Shown in pieces: positions 8,305-16,503 of a stretch of 64,000 nt of DNA. The position numbers and the translations under genes were made by a program. Source of the stretch: Novosphingobium panipatense (GTDB lineage: Bacteria; Pseudomonadota; Alphaproteobacteria; Sphingomonadales; Sphingomonadaceae); the NCBI RefSeq assembly GCF_002149965.1, contig NZ_MSQB01000016.1:62001-126000 (forward strand). The letters run 5' to 3'. The notes beneath the pieces are model-generated. The model worked only from the letters and a program-made list of their open reading frames with translations. It searched no databases and was not told the origin of the DNA. Within the stretch, counting starts at the first letter, position 1; each line of letters begins with the position of its first letter.

Positions 8305-9154
8305 CAGCCGGGCGCGCAAGTCCGCCTCGGTGACGATCTCGATCCGCACGCCCGCGCCGCGAAGCTCTTCGGCCTTGCGGTGCTGGGCATCGGCGGTCAC
8401 CCAGCGCCCGTAAGTCTGACGCGCGCTGATCACCAGCATGGTCGTGGTGGTGCCCACGCCCGAGACGATGCGTGCGCCCGCCCCGGCCAGGAACTGGGCG
8501 AGCGTGCCGTCGCGCGCCTCGCCCAGAATGGCGATGCGCTGCCCCTTCAGCGGACCGACTTCGGCAGCGGGCGGCGCCTTGCCCGCCTTTCCGGGCTTGG
8601 CCATCCAGCCCTGCAGGTCGATCCCGGTCTCCTCGATGGCCCTGACGATCACCATGCCCGCCGCCCGCGCATCGCTGAGCGCGTCGTGGTGCCGGTGCCT
8701 GAGGCCGAGGTGGCGGGACAGGACGTTCAGCCTGTGGCTGGAAAGCTGCGGCCAGGCCCGCTTGGCCACCCGCACGCTGTCCAGCCAGGTCGTCTCGATC
8801 GAAGCGAGGTCGCCGATCCGGCAGGCCGCCGCCAGCGCCCCCTTGTCGAACCCGGAATGAGCGACGGTGACGCGACCGCTCAGGTGACCGGCGACGACCG
8901 CATGGATATCGCCGAACGTGGGTTTGCCCGCGACATGCTCCGGCGAAATGCCGTGGATGCGGATGTTGAAGGTGGAGAATTCGTCGCGCGGGTCGACCAA
9001 CGTCTCATAGGCGAACGTCTCGCGGCCTTGCCGGAAACCGACGATGCCGATCTGGCAGATGCTGCTGACGCGCGCAGGCCGTCTCGACGTCGATGACGAC
9101 GAAATCGGGTTCTTCCAACCCGGAAACGTCCTGAAGGGAATCCGATAGCTTCAT
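8296..9154 (-). pseudogene. 3'-5' exonuclease (DnaQ-like) with C-terminal BRCT domain, frameshifted
   Basis: The ATG at 9154 opens a reading frame giving DFVVIDVETAC, the DnaQ exonuclease motif I (DxE). Soon after, at 9068-9075, the frame is lost; the rest of the protein (SSICQIGIVGF, then the long frame down to 8296) continues in another frame. The simplest reading is loss of two bases in a short GC dinucleotide run. The downstream part keeps motif II (TVAHSGFD), the HDALSDA motif III and a BRCT-like domain of about 80 residues at the C-terminus. Intact relatives are DNA polymerase III epsilon-like exonucleases of roughly 285 residues. Either the gene is broken or the assembly has an indel here. 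Confidence 0.75.
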
Positions 9155-9196
9155 GGGCGGCGGATCTAGCAGCGTGTCTTCGTCAGGGCGAGAGGT

Positions 9197-10084
9197 TCAC
9201 ACCTCCACCGCCAGATCGTCGAAATCGGCCAGGGTGCCGCCCGCGGCGATCAGCTTCTCGTAGTCCTCGCGGCGCCGGGCATCGATGCGGGTATTGCTGA
9301 CCCCGCGCTTCCAGTAACCGGCGATGGCCACGTCCTGCCGCGCCATTCCCATGGTGGTAACGAAATGCTGCCGAATGGCGCGCATCTCGCTGCGCTCTCC
9401 CGCGCCCCAGACGATATGGCCCTGCGGATCTTCCAGCGCCCGGGCGCGCGCCAGCAGCGGCTCGCGCGGTTCGCCCGGCTGCGCGGGATCGATGCGGTGC
9501 AGCGTCAGGCCGGGCACGCGGGGCAGTTCCGCAAAGGCGGCGGGATCGGCGGCGACCACCCAGCCGGTACCCGCCATGCCATGCGGCCAGGACTTCAGCA
9601 TCGACCAGAGCGCCGGGATCGCCGTTTCATCGAGGAAAAGCGCGATCTTGCGCTTTTCGTCCTGCGGCTCGGGAATACCGACATGGGGACGCGGGCCGGT
9701 CAGCGCGAAGCGATCGCCCTGCTGCAAGGCCGCGCTCCACTGCATCATCGGGCTGGGATCGTCATGAAGAACCACATCGAAAGTGAAGATCCCGCTTTCC
9801 GCATGATAGTCGCGCACGGTGTAAATCCGCGAGATTCCGCCGAAATCAGGCCCCAGATGAATGCGGAAGGCCACGTTTGGCAGCGACCAGTTCGGGTCGT
9901 CCGCCCATTCCTCCAGCCTTGCCGCGATACGCCGCACGGACAGGAGCGGCTGCGTGACATCCGTGACCATTACCGAAACCTCGTGCAGTTCACGGTCGTG
10001 CTCCGCCTCGCGCAAGGCCCCCGGCTGAGAGGCGTTGCCGGAGCGCCGCGCGGTATTGTCGTTGGAAGCCATCGGGGTATCCAT
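9197..10084 (-). CDS. Siderophore-interacting protein (FAD/NAD(P)H ferric-siderophore reductase)
   Basis: 295 residues of the ViuB/SIP family. The FAD-binding signature RIYTVR is at 86-91, followed by FDVVLHDDPSPMMQWSAALQQGD (flavin/substrate domain, conserved H and D) and a C-terminal SIP domain with VWGAGERSEMRAIR and AGYWKRG. It reduces ferric-siderophore in the cytoplasm to release iron. It lies 10 bp behind the methyltransferase gene and shares its upstream Fur-like palindrome, so iron repression is expected. Start at 10084 is the first ATG; a second in-frame ATG four codons in is equally possible. Confidence 0.9.
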   Translation of the reverse strand: MDTPMASNDNTARRSGNASQPGALREAEHDRELHEVSVMVTDVTQPLLSVRRIAARLEEWADDPNWSLPNVAFRIHLGPDFGGISRIYTVRDYHAESGIFTFDVVLHDDPSPMMQWSAALQQGDRFALTGPRPHVGIPEPQDEKRKIALFLDETAIPALWSMLKSWPHGMAGTGWVVAADPAAFAELPRVPGLTLHRIDPAQPGEPREPLLARARALEDPQGHIVWGAGERSEMRAIRQHFVTTMGMARQDVAIAGYWKRGVSNTRIDARRREDYEKLIAAGGTLADFDDLAVEV

Positions 10085-10094
10085 TTCACCAGTC

Positions 10095-10955
10095 TCAGGA
10101 ATTGCGGAAAAGCGCGCAGCTGTAGACCGGCCGTCCCAGCGTCAGCACGCGGTAGAGGAAGGCGATCGCAGCCGACGCCGCGCCGCAGTGGCGCGCCACA
10201 TCGTAAGTCTCCACCAGCCGCAGTTCGGGTACGGCGCGGCTCACCTCCTCGGGCCGCCGGACACCCCAGGAGAATTTTGCGCCCGTCTTCGAGACGCTGG
10301 GATGCCGATGGGACTGGGCGACCATCAGCGGCGAGGCCAGATCCAGCGCCAGCCAGAGCGCCGATCCGCGCACGACCGCCTTGGCCGCCAGGGCCTGCAA
10401 CCAGGAAAGCGCGCGGATCGGATCGAGGTACATCGAAACCCCCTCCGCCACGACCAGAACGGGGCGGCCTTCCTCCCATCCGACACTGCCGCTCCAGGCC
10501 GCCACATCGGTGGCATCCGCCGCCAGCGCGCGCACGTTGGGCAAGGCCGGGACGAGCGCATTGCGCAGGGCCACGACTTCCGGGAAATCGAGGTCGATCC
10601 AGTCGATCCCCGGCGGCGGAGACAGCCGGTTGGCGCGGGTGTCCAGACCCGACCCGACCGACAGGATCAGGCAGTGCGGGTGCTCCTGGATGAATTCGGC
10701 GACGACCCCGTCCAGCCACTGGCCGCGCACCACCGAGCCGCGCATGCTGGCCTTGTCCCCGGCAAAGCGCTCCGGGTCGAAGGCGAGCGCCCGGCCCACC
10801 GCTTCGGCGGCGGGATCCACGAAATGCAGATCCGGGTTCTGCCGCGCCGCCGTCAGCCGCGCGGCCAGGGTGATGAGCAGGGTTTCCGGCACCCCGCTAA
10901 GTGTTGACGTGTCTTGGCCGGTCATCCGGTCTGGCAGGGAAGCGATCTGGTTCAT
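10095..10955 (-). CDS. SAM-dependent methyltransferase, Tcmp/PPM1 (leucine carboxyl methyltransferase-like) family
   Basis: 286 residues. The SAM-binding signature GSGLDTR is at 101-107, followed by IDLDFPEV and, further on, VVAEGVSMYL (the family's xxEGvxxYL motif). Such proteins O-methylate small polyketides or metabolites; the substrate here is unknown. First gene of a two-gene operon with a siderophore-interacting protein, and its start lies 50 bp from a Fur-like palindrome, so an iron-related substrate (catecholate or siderophore-like) is suggested by context. Confidence 0.82.
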   Translation of the reverse strand: MNQIASLPDRMTGQDTSTLSGVPETLLITLAARLTAARQNPDLHFVDPAAEAVGRALAFDPERFAGDKASMRGSVVRGQWLDGVVAEFIQEHPHCLILSVGSGLDTRANRLSPPPGIDWIDLDFPEVVALRNALVPALPNVRALAADATDVAAWSGSVGWEEGRPVLVVAEGVSMYLDPIRALSWLQALAAKAVVRGSALWLALDLASPLMVAQSHRHPSVSKTGAKFSWGVRRPEEVSRAVPELRLVETYDVARHCGAASAAIAFLYRVLTLGRPVYSCALFRNS

Positions 10956-11004
10956 GGCATCATCCGATATTGCGCCAGGCAGGCTCGCTGATCATCGATT
11001 GAAC

Positions 11005-11025
11005 TGCAAGTGATTATCAATAGCA
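11005..11025. promoter_or_regulatory. Fur-box-like palindrome
   Basis: A 21-bp imperfect palindrome centred on TGATTATCA with TGC...GCA ends, 50 bp upstream of the methyltransferase ATG. It resembles the AT-rich Fur operator family (GATAATCATT type). The downstream operon encodes a siderophore-interacting protein, which supports the call. Confidence 0.6.
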
Positions 11026-11077
11026 TATAACCATCAGGCTCATCGCTTCGTCGGCGCTGCTTGCGAATCCGTGTCTT

Positions 11078-11094
11078 ATACCATAGGGGGGTAT
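11078..11094. promoter_or_regulatory. RcnR/DmeR-type operator (G-tract)
   Basis: ATACCATAGGGGGGTAT, a G6 tract flanked by A/T-rich inverted arms, matches the operator style of CsoR/RcnR-family repressors. It ends 3 bp before the dmeR ATG at 11098, so repressor binding would block the operon start. Confidence 0.7.
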
Positions 11095-11097
11095 CCT

Positions 11098-11373
11098 ATG
11101 GGTCATCTTACCGAGAACAACGAAGCGCTGGTAATGCGCGTGCGCCGCCTCGTGGGGCAATTGCAGGCGGTGGAGCGTGCGCTCGTTTCCGGGGAGGACT
11201 GCGCGAAGACCTTGCATCTCGCCGCCGCCGTGCGCGGCGCGATCAACGGGTTGATCGACGAATTGATCGCCGATCACGTGAAGGCGCACGTCTCCGCGCC
11301 GGACCTTACCCAGGCCGAGCGGGACGAAGGCGCCGAAGCCCTGATCGCGGCGATCCGCCGCTACGCGAAATGA
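11098..11373 (+). CDS. dmeR: DmeR, RcnR/CsoR-family Ni/Co-responsive repressor
   Basis: 91 residues from the ATG at 11098. With this start the metal ligands fall exactly where RcnR has them: H3, C35, H60 and H64. That is direct support both for the start (over an upstream in-frame GTG at 11071) and for a Ni/Co sensor rather than a copper or formaldehyde sensor. The protein is all-helical (MRVRRLVGQLQAVERAL is helix 1). It should bind the G-tract operator at 11078-11094 in the apo form and release on metal binding. It is followed by the efflux gene after 20 bp, as in rhizobial dmeRF. Confidence 0.88.
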   Translation: MGHLTENNEALVMRVRRLVGQLQAVERALVSGEDCAKTLHLAAAVRGAINGLIDELIADHVKAHVSAPDLTQAERDEGAEALIAAIRRYAK

Positions 11374-11393
11374 TGCAGGCCTGAGGAACGGAC

Positions 11394-12320
11394 ATGGCTA
11401 CTCTTCCTGAATTCGCCCATGAGCATGACTTTCTCGGCGCCGCGCACGACGCCAATGCGCGGCGGACCTTGTGGGTCGTGCTGCTGACGGCCGCGATGAT
11501 GGTGGCCGAGATTGTCGCGGGCTACGTCACCGGCTCCATGGCGCTGCTGGCGGACGGGTTTCACATGGCGACCCATGCCGGAGCGCTGGGCGTTGCGGCA
11601 CTGGCCTACCGCTATGCCCGGCGCCACAGCCGCAACCCCGCCTTCAGCTTCGGCACCGGCAAAGTGGGCGACCTCGCCGGGTTCGCCTCGGCGCTGGTGC
11701 TGGCGCTGATCGCGCTGGGGATCGGCGTGGAATCGGCGCTGCGCCTGTTCGAACCGACCGCCGTGGCGTTCGGAGAGGCGACCGCGATCGCTGTCGTCGG
11801 GCTGGCGGTCAACGTGGCAAGTGCCCTGCTACTGTCAGGTGATCACCACCATGGCCACCATCATGACCATGACCATCATCATGGGCACGGTCATCATCAT
11901 GGTCATGGCGACAACAACTTGCGCTCCGCCTACGTCCATGTCCTCGCCGACGCGCTGACGTCCGTGCTGGCCATCGCCGCGCTGCTGGCGGGCCGCTACC
12001 TCGGCTGGGTCTGGCTCGATCCGGTCATGGGTATCGTCGGCGGCGTGGTGATCGCGCGCTGGGCCTGGATGCTGATGAAGGACACCGCCTTCGTCCTGCT
12101 CGACCGCACCGACACCCATATCGCAGAGGAAGTGCGCGAGGCCGTGGAAGGGCCGGGCGACGCCCGGATCACGGACCTTCACGTCTGGCGCCTGGGTCCC
12201 GAAGCCCATGCCGCGATCGTCGGCGTAGCCGCCCAAGGCTCCGAGGTGGACACGGCCGAACTGCGCCGCCGTCTGGCCCCGGTCCACGAACTGCGCCATC
12301 TCACGATCGAGCGGCACTGA
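11394..12320 (+). CDS. dmeF: DmeF, CDF-family Co2+/Ni2+ efflux transporter
   Basis: 308 residues. Six membrane segments are predicted, with the metal-site motif LLADGFHMATHA in the second and HVLADALTSV in the fifth. Between segments IV and V a histidine-rich loop at residues 149-173 contains 15 His in 25 residues. The N-terminal HDFLGAAHDANARRT block is characteristic of DmeF. The C-terminal cytoplasmic domain (about 220-308) matches the CDF dimerisation fold. Role: proton-driven export of cobalt/nickel from cytoplasm to periplasm, co-transcribed with its repressor. Confidence 0.92.
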   Translation: MATLPEFAHEHDFLGAAHDANARRTLWVVLLTAAMMVAEIVAGYVTGSMALLADGFHMATHAGALGVAALAYRYARRHSRNPAFSFGTGKVGDLAGFASALVLALIALGIGVESALRLFEPTAVAFGEATAIAVVGLAVNVASALLLSGDHHHGHHHDHDHHHGHGHHHGHGDNNLRSAYVHVLADALTSVLAIAALLAGRYLGWVWLDPVMGIVGGVVIARWAWMLMKDTAFVLLDRTDTHIAEEVREAVEGPGDARITDLHVWRLGPEAHAAIVGVAAQGSEVDTAELRRRLAPVHELRHLTIERH

Positions 12321-12326
12321 TTATCG

Positions 12327-13091
12327 TCAGCCTTCCTGCTGCTTGATCCAGTCGATGCCCCGGCGCAGCAGATCGTAGAACACCGGCAAGTCCCAGGCGC
12401 AGCGATCGACCGTCGGCCACCAGTCCAGCATGGGCTGCAAGTCGTAATGCCCCCGGCAATGGCCGAGCGTGTTGTAGAGCACCGCGCCCTTGCCGTGACG
12501 CTTGATGTACATCACCGGATGCGTGCCGGGGGCCTCGGCCGCCTCCACGAAGCCGGTGCCTTCCTCCGTGCATTCGGTTTCCAGCAGCACGTGCAACGCG
12601 CCGTGGCATTCCATGTGGTAGAGTTCGTCGGTCGTCTCGAACGGTTCGATCCCCGCCACCAGCGGGTGGTCGGGATCCGCCACCGTCACCGTATAGGGCG
12701 CGATCGGCGGGTGGCTGACGAACTGGCTACCCAGCAGGTCCATGAACAGCGGCGCCCAGCGCGGCGCGTCCCAGAGGCCGTTTTCCAGCAGGCGCAGCAC
12801 CGAATTGGTGCCGTGAAGCGCGTACCAGCGTCCCCCGGCTGAAAGCCAGTCGCGCAGCACCTCCTGTCCCGCCAGCGATGGCGTAACGTCGCAGGTATAG
12901 GTGATCAGCACGGAGGCCGAGCGGATAGCGTCGAGGTTCTCGTAATCCTCGAACACGCGGGTGCGTACCGAAGGATCCTCGGCCAGCAGCTTCAGCAGTT
13001 CCAGCCGGGCGAAGTCCATGTCGTGCCAGACCCCGCCGCAGATCAACACGCAGTCGATGCGCGGCGGGCGGCTCTCAGCGGTTTCGCTCAT
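12327..13091 (-). CDS. ThuA-domain protein (class I glutamine-amidotransferase-like fold)
   Basis: 254 residues. The N-terminal VLICGGVWHDMDFAR, LITYTCDV, LHGTNSVL and a C-terminal VLYNTLGHCRGHYD block match ThuA-like proteins, known from trehalose/sugar utilisation and also found in aromatic catabolic clusters. The catalytic role is not established for the family. It follows the Rieske oxygenase gene by 4 bp on the same strand, so it is almost certainly co-expressed with it and may act on the oxygenase product. Confidence 0.8.
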   Translation of the reverse strand: MSETAESRPPRIDCVLICGGVWHDMDFARLELLKLLAEDPSVRTRVFEDYENLDAIRSASVLITYTCDVTPSLAGQEVLRDWLSAGGRWYALHGTNSVLRLLENGLWDAPRWAPLFMDLLGSQFVSHPPIAPYTVTVADPDHPLVAGIEPFETTDELYHMECHGALHVLLETECTEEGTGFVEAAEAPGTHPVMYIKRHGKGAVLYNTLGHCRGHYDLQPMLDWWPTVDRCAWDLPVFYDLLRRGIDWIKQQEG

Positions 13092-13095
13092 GCGG

Positions 13096-14538
13096 TCAGG
13101 CCATGCCTTCGGGGGTGGTCTGGCCCAGTTCGCCGTCGATGTACTTCATCAGCGTATCCTGGAACTGGCGGATGCGGATTTCCTGATAGTTGCCCAGATT
13201 CACCTTGCCCGTCTTCGAGGCGTGGAGCCCCTCCTGAACGAAGGGCAGGTTGTCCATATCCTGTTCGAACACATCGCCCAGAATGCCCAGTTCCGGCGCC
13301 TCGGTCCATTTCTGGTCCAGCCGCAGCATCTTCAGCGGGGCGCCGCGCGGCATCGGCTGGCCCTTGGGAATACGCGCCAGAATGCGCACTTCCATCACGC
13401 ACGTATCCGGCGTCTTACCCGGCAGCCAGTTGTAGACAATGTTGGGCATATACCCGCCCCAGGGCGCGACGTTGGGGAAGACGTTGTAGACCAGCGCGTC
13501 CAGCAGTTCGGCGTCGGTCGCCTCGGCATGGTCGTAGCCGGTGCTCTCGGTATAGGCCGCACGCATCGCCGCGCCCAGCGCGGCGCGGGCGGTGACGCCT
13601 TCGGGCACCCGGATCGCCATGGGATTGGCCGAGGCCTCACCCTCGTAATTGTCGCCGGAACGGCCGTTGTACTTGATAAACTCGTCGACGATCCACTGTT
13701 CGCCCTGACCCTGCTCGATATGCGGGCTCATCACGCCGAAGGGGACGAGGTTGACGTTCACGTTGTCCCCCCAGGTCCAGTAGGCAGCGTTGGAATCGCC
13801 GGTGAACGGCAGCAGCTGCGGATGGGTAACGATAGTGTGCCAAGCCTCCATGAAGGCCTCCATCACCACTTTCCAGTTAGCCGGCACTTCCTTGGCCACG
13901 CGCATGACGCTGGCGCATTCCTCATGCCGCCAGCGCTTGAAATGCTCCGGCAGCGGGGCCAGGAATTCCTCCAGACTAGGGCCGCCCTTCTCCTCGCGAA
14001 TAAAGACATAGCCCGCCCAGCGGCCAACTTCGGCCTCCGGCAGGTCGAGGTTCTGTTCGGCAAGGTGCGGAAAGTCCCACTGGCATGGCATGGAATCGAA
14101 GCTGCCGTCCTTCTTCCAGGCGAAGCCGTGGAACGGGCAGACGAACTTGTCCGCATGGCCTTCCTCGGTGCGCAGCTTGCGGCCGCGATGAAGGCAGACG
14201 TTGTGCATGGCCCGGATCGATCCATCGTCCTGCCGGCTGACGAGGTAGGACCGGCCCGCGTTCTCATAGACGATGAAGTCGCCGGACTCTGGCAGGTCTT
14301 CCTCCCGCGCCACGAACTGCCAGACGTAGGGCCACATTCTCTCCCGCTCCAGCTTCGCGAATTCGGCGCTGGTGTAGCGGGCGGCGGGGATCGGGTCGGA
14401 CCCGCGATAAGTGTAGCTTTCCTGCGTCAGGATCGCGGGGGCCGCCCGCGAATCCTGCGCCATGAGTTCGGCCCAGCTGATGCCCTCGCTGCGGTCTTCT
14501 CCCAGCGTGGAACCCAATTCGGGGTCTCGTTCGGCCAT
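13096..14538 (-). CDS. Rieske non-heme iron oxygenase, alpha subunit (1)
   Basis: 480 residues from the ATG at 14538, which has a good AGGAG upstream; a longer frame adds 25 unlikely residues. Rieske [2Fe-2S] ligands are C115/H117 and C134/H137 (CLHRG, CPFHGFAW). The catalytic domain carries MEAFMEAWHTIVTHP, giving the two His of the mononuclear iron site. Reaction: O2- and electron-dependent hydroxylation of a ring or side chain, needing a ferredoxin and reductase. A candidate ferredoxin is at 57234-57584; no reductase is in the window. It forms an operon with the ThuA gene and is divergent from the SDR operon starting at 14689, sharing a 150-bp control region. Confidence 0.9.
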   Translation of the reverse strand: MAERDPELGSTLGEDRSEGISWAELMAQDSRAAPAILTQESYTYRGSDPIPAARYTSAEFAKLERERMWPYVWQFVAREEDLPESGDFIVYENAGRSYLVSRQDDGSIRAMHNVCLHRGRKLRTEEGHADKFVCPFHGFAWKKDGSFDSMPCQWDFPHLAEQNLDLPEAEVGRWAGYVFIREEKGGPSLEEFLAPLPEHFKRWRHEECASVMRVAKEVPANWKVVMEAFMEAWHTIVTHPQLLPFTGDSNAAYWTWGDNVNVNLVPFGVMSPHIEQGQGEQWIVDEFIKYNGRSGDNYEGEASANPMAIRVPEGVTARAALGAAMRAAYTESTGYDHAEATDAELLDALVYNVFPNVAPWGGYMPNIVYNWLPGKTPDTCVMEVRILARIPKGQPMPRGAPLKMLRLDQKWTEAPELGILGDVFEQDMDNLPFVQEGLHASKTGKVNLGNYQEIRIRQFQDTLMKYIDGELGQTTPEGMA

Positions 14539-14688
14539 GGCTCCTAGGTCTCCCAACCTGTTTCGTTTTTCCCTGTTTGGGGCATGTCTGGACCGGAGGG
14601 AAGGCGAAGTCACCTTGCTCTAATCATAGGTTGCCCCCCGGCGAAGATCGGCCATGTTCGAAAACAACGCATAAGACGGGAGAATGCC

Positions 14689-15468
14689 GTGAAGCGGCTT
14701 GAAGGCAAGGTGGCGCTGGTCACCGGAGGCACGTCCGGCATCGGCGCGGGTGCGGTGCGGCGGCTCTGCGCGGAAGGCGCGCGCGTCATATTCACCGGAT
14801 CCAACCGCAGCGCCGCGGATGAGGTTTGCACCGCGACCGGGGCCGAATTCGTCAGCCACAACGTGCGTGACGGCGCCGCGTGGGATGCGCTGTCCGCCCG
14901 GATCGCCGCCGACCATGGCCGCCTGGACTTCGCCTTCGCCAATGCCGGCACCGAGCACGGCGACGGCAGCGTGGAGGATATCACGCTGGAGGGCTGGGAA
15001 AACGTCATCGGCGTCAACCAGACCGGCGCGATGCTCACCGTGCAGCACGCGATGCGGCTGATGGCCCGCAACCCCGACGGCGCGGCGGGATCGATCCTCG
15101 TCAACTCCTCCATGAACGCGCACCGGGCGATGGGCAATTTCGTGGCCTATTCGGTGTCGAAGGCGGCGGTCGTCGCGCTGGTGAAATCGGCGGCGGTCCA
15201 CGCGGGCAACCGCAAGTACCGCATTCGCGTCAACGCAATCCTGCCCGGCGTGGTGGAGACCGCGATGATCCGCAACCTGATCGAAACTTCCGGCGATCCG
15301 GCGGCCACCCGCGCCGCCTACGAAGGCATGTCGCCGCTGGGCCGCATGGCGCAAGTGGACGAGATCGCCGGGCTGGTGGCGTGGTTCGCATCGGACGAAT
15401 CGCAGTTCGTCTCCGGCAGCGAATACGTGATCGACGGGGCAACCACGGCAGGGATGATGGGCGTATGA
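14689..15468 (+). CDS. Short-chain dehydrogenase/reductase (SDR 1)
   Basis: 259 residues from the GTG at 14689, preceded by GGGAGAA. Classical SDR: NAD(P)-binding TGGTSGIG at about 12-19, NAG motif (FAFANAGTE), catalytic Ser in NSSMNAH and the YSVSK active site. It would interconvert an alcohol and a ketone. First gene of a plus-strand run (SDR 1, SDR 2, SDR 3, flavoprotein, VOC, ABM) with overlapping or closely spaced ends. Confidence 0.85.
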   Translation: MKRLEGKVALVTGGTSGIGAGAVRRLCAEGARVIFTGSNRSAADEVCTATGAEFVSHNVRDGAAWDALSARIAADHGRLDFAFANAGTEHGDGSVEDITLEGWENVIGVNQTGAMLTVQHAMRLMARNPDGAAGSILVNSSMNAHRAMGNFVAYSVSKAAVVALVKSAAVHAGNRKYRIRVNAILPGVVETAMIRNLIETSGDPAATRAAYEGMSPLGRMAQVDEIAGLVAWFASDESQFVSGSEYVIDGATTAGMMGV

Positions 15469-16283
15469 GCGATCTGGGTTCGCAGCGGCTGAAGGGCCGC
15501 GTGGCGCTGGTTTCGGGGGGCCTTCGCGGCATCGGCCTGGCCTGCGTGGAACGCTTTCTGGCCGAAGGCGCGGAAGTGGTGCTGACCGATCTGGAGGCGC
15601 AGGATAGCGCGCTTGTGGGTGAGACGCTCGGCCGGCTGGGTCAGGCGGCCAGCTATGTGCAGGCCAACGTCACCAGCGAGGATGACTGGCAGGTAGTGCT
15701 GGATGCCGTGACCCAGCGGCATGGAAAGCTGCACATCCTGGTCAACAACGCGGGCATAGACCTGACCGGCCCGGTTGCCGAAACCTCTCTGGAAGGCTGG
15801 CGGCGGATCATGAGCATCAATGTCGACGGCGTGTTCCTTGGCGTGCGCACTTTCGTGCCGCTGATGGCCGCAAGCGGCGCGGAGGTGCCGGGCGGTGCCT
15901 CGATCATCAACGTCAGTTCGATCATGGGCCTCGTCGGCATGAGCGAGGTTTCGGGGTACAACGCCAGCAAGGGCGCGGTGCGGCTGTTCACCAAGTCCAT
16001 CGCGCTGGAATTCGCGGGCAAGCAGATGCCGATCCGCGCCAATTCGCTGCATCCCGGCTTCGTGATGACGCCGCTGCTGAAGGAAGGCTTCCAGCGCTGG
16101 GTGGACAAGGGCGTCGCGGAAAAGCCGCAGGATCTGGTCGATCTGATGTCCGGCAAGACGCCGATGGGCCGGCTGGCCGAACCGTACGAACTGGCCAGCG
16201 CAGTGTTCTTCCTCGCTTCCAGTGACAGTTCCTACATGACCGGCGCGGAGCTGGTCGTGGATGGCGGCTGGACGGCGCAGTGA
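15465..16283 (+). CDS. Short-chain dehydrogenase/reductase (SDR 2)
   Basis: 272 residues, with the ATG overlapping the previous stop (ATGA). SGGLRGIG cofactor loop, D46-type acidic residue after the second strand (VVLTDLE) favouring NAD+, NNAG at about 90, Ser in NVSSIMG and YNASK catalytic pair, and the VDGGW C-terminal signature. Resembles 3-alpha/20-beta-hydroxysteroid-type SDRs of catabolic clusters, but such resemblance does not define the substrate. Confidence 0.87.
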   Translation: MSDLGSQRLKGRVALVSGGLRGIGLACVERFLAEGAEVVLTDLEAQDSALVGETLGRLGQAASYVQANVTSEDDWQVVLDAVTQRHGKLHILVNNAGIDLTGPVAETSLEGWRRIMSINVDGVFLGVRTFVPLMAASGAEVPGGASIINVSSIMGLVGMSEVSGYNASKGAVRLFTKSIALEFAGKQMPIRANSLHPGFVMTPLLKEGFQRWVDKGVAEKPQDLVDLMSGKTPMGRLAEPYELASAVFFLASSDSSYMTGAELVVDGGWTAQ

Positions 16284-16330
16284 CGATGCGTGGCGCCCTG
16301 TTTGCTGAAGGCCCAAGGTCCGGCCTGACC

Positions 16331-16463
16331 CTTCGACAAGCTCAGGGTGAGCGGGGTTTGTTTAATACGCTCAGTTCCGTTCAGCGGGAGCGGCGCTTGC
16401 TAGATACGCCCAAGCGGACCTTGTTCGATCCCCCCAGTCCCGCTCATGCTGAGCTTGTCGAGG
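16331..16463. repeat. Inverted-repeat (REP-like) pair, CTTCGACAAGCTCAGG family
   Basis: Two near-identical arms face each other at 16331-16355 and 16439-16463, each about 25 bp with the core CTTCGACAAGCTCAG. The same arm sequence recurs as a pair at 36966-37078. They sit in a gene-free 220-bp stretch between SDR 2 and SDR 3. This is a common sphingomonad interspersed palindrome. Confidence 0.75.
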
Positions 16464-16503
16464 CCCTCCGCGCACAGGGCGCGAACATAGAGGAACACCA
16501 AGA

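Noticed and set aside
11071..11097. GTG start nine codons upstream for dmeR
   Set aside because: It would run through the G-tract operator and shift the conserved metal ligands away from positions 3, 35, 60 and 64.
12961..14547. 528-codon plus-strand frame opposite the Rieske oxygenase
   Set aside because: Antisense shadow; the minus strand shows both Rieske ligand pairs and iron-site residues.
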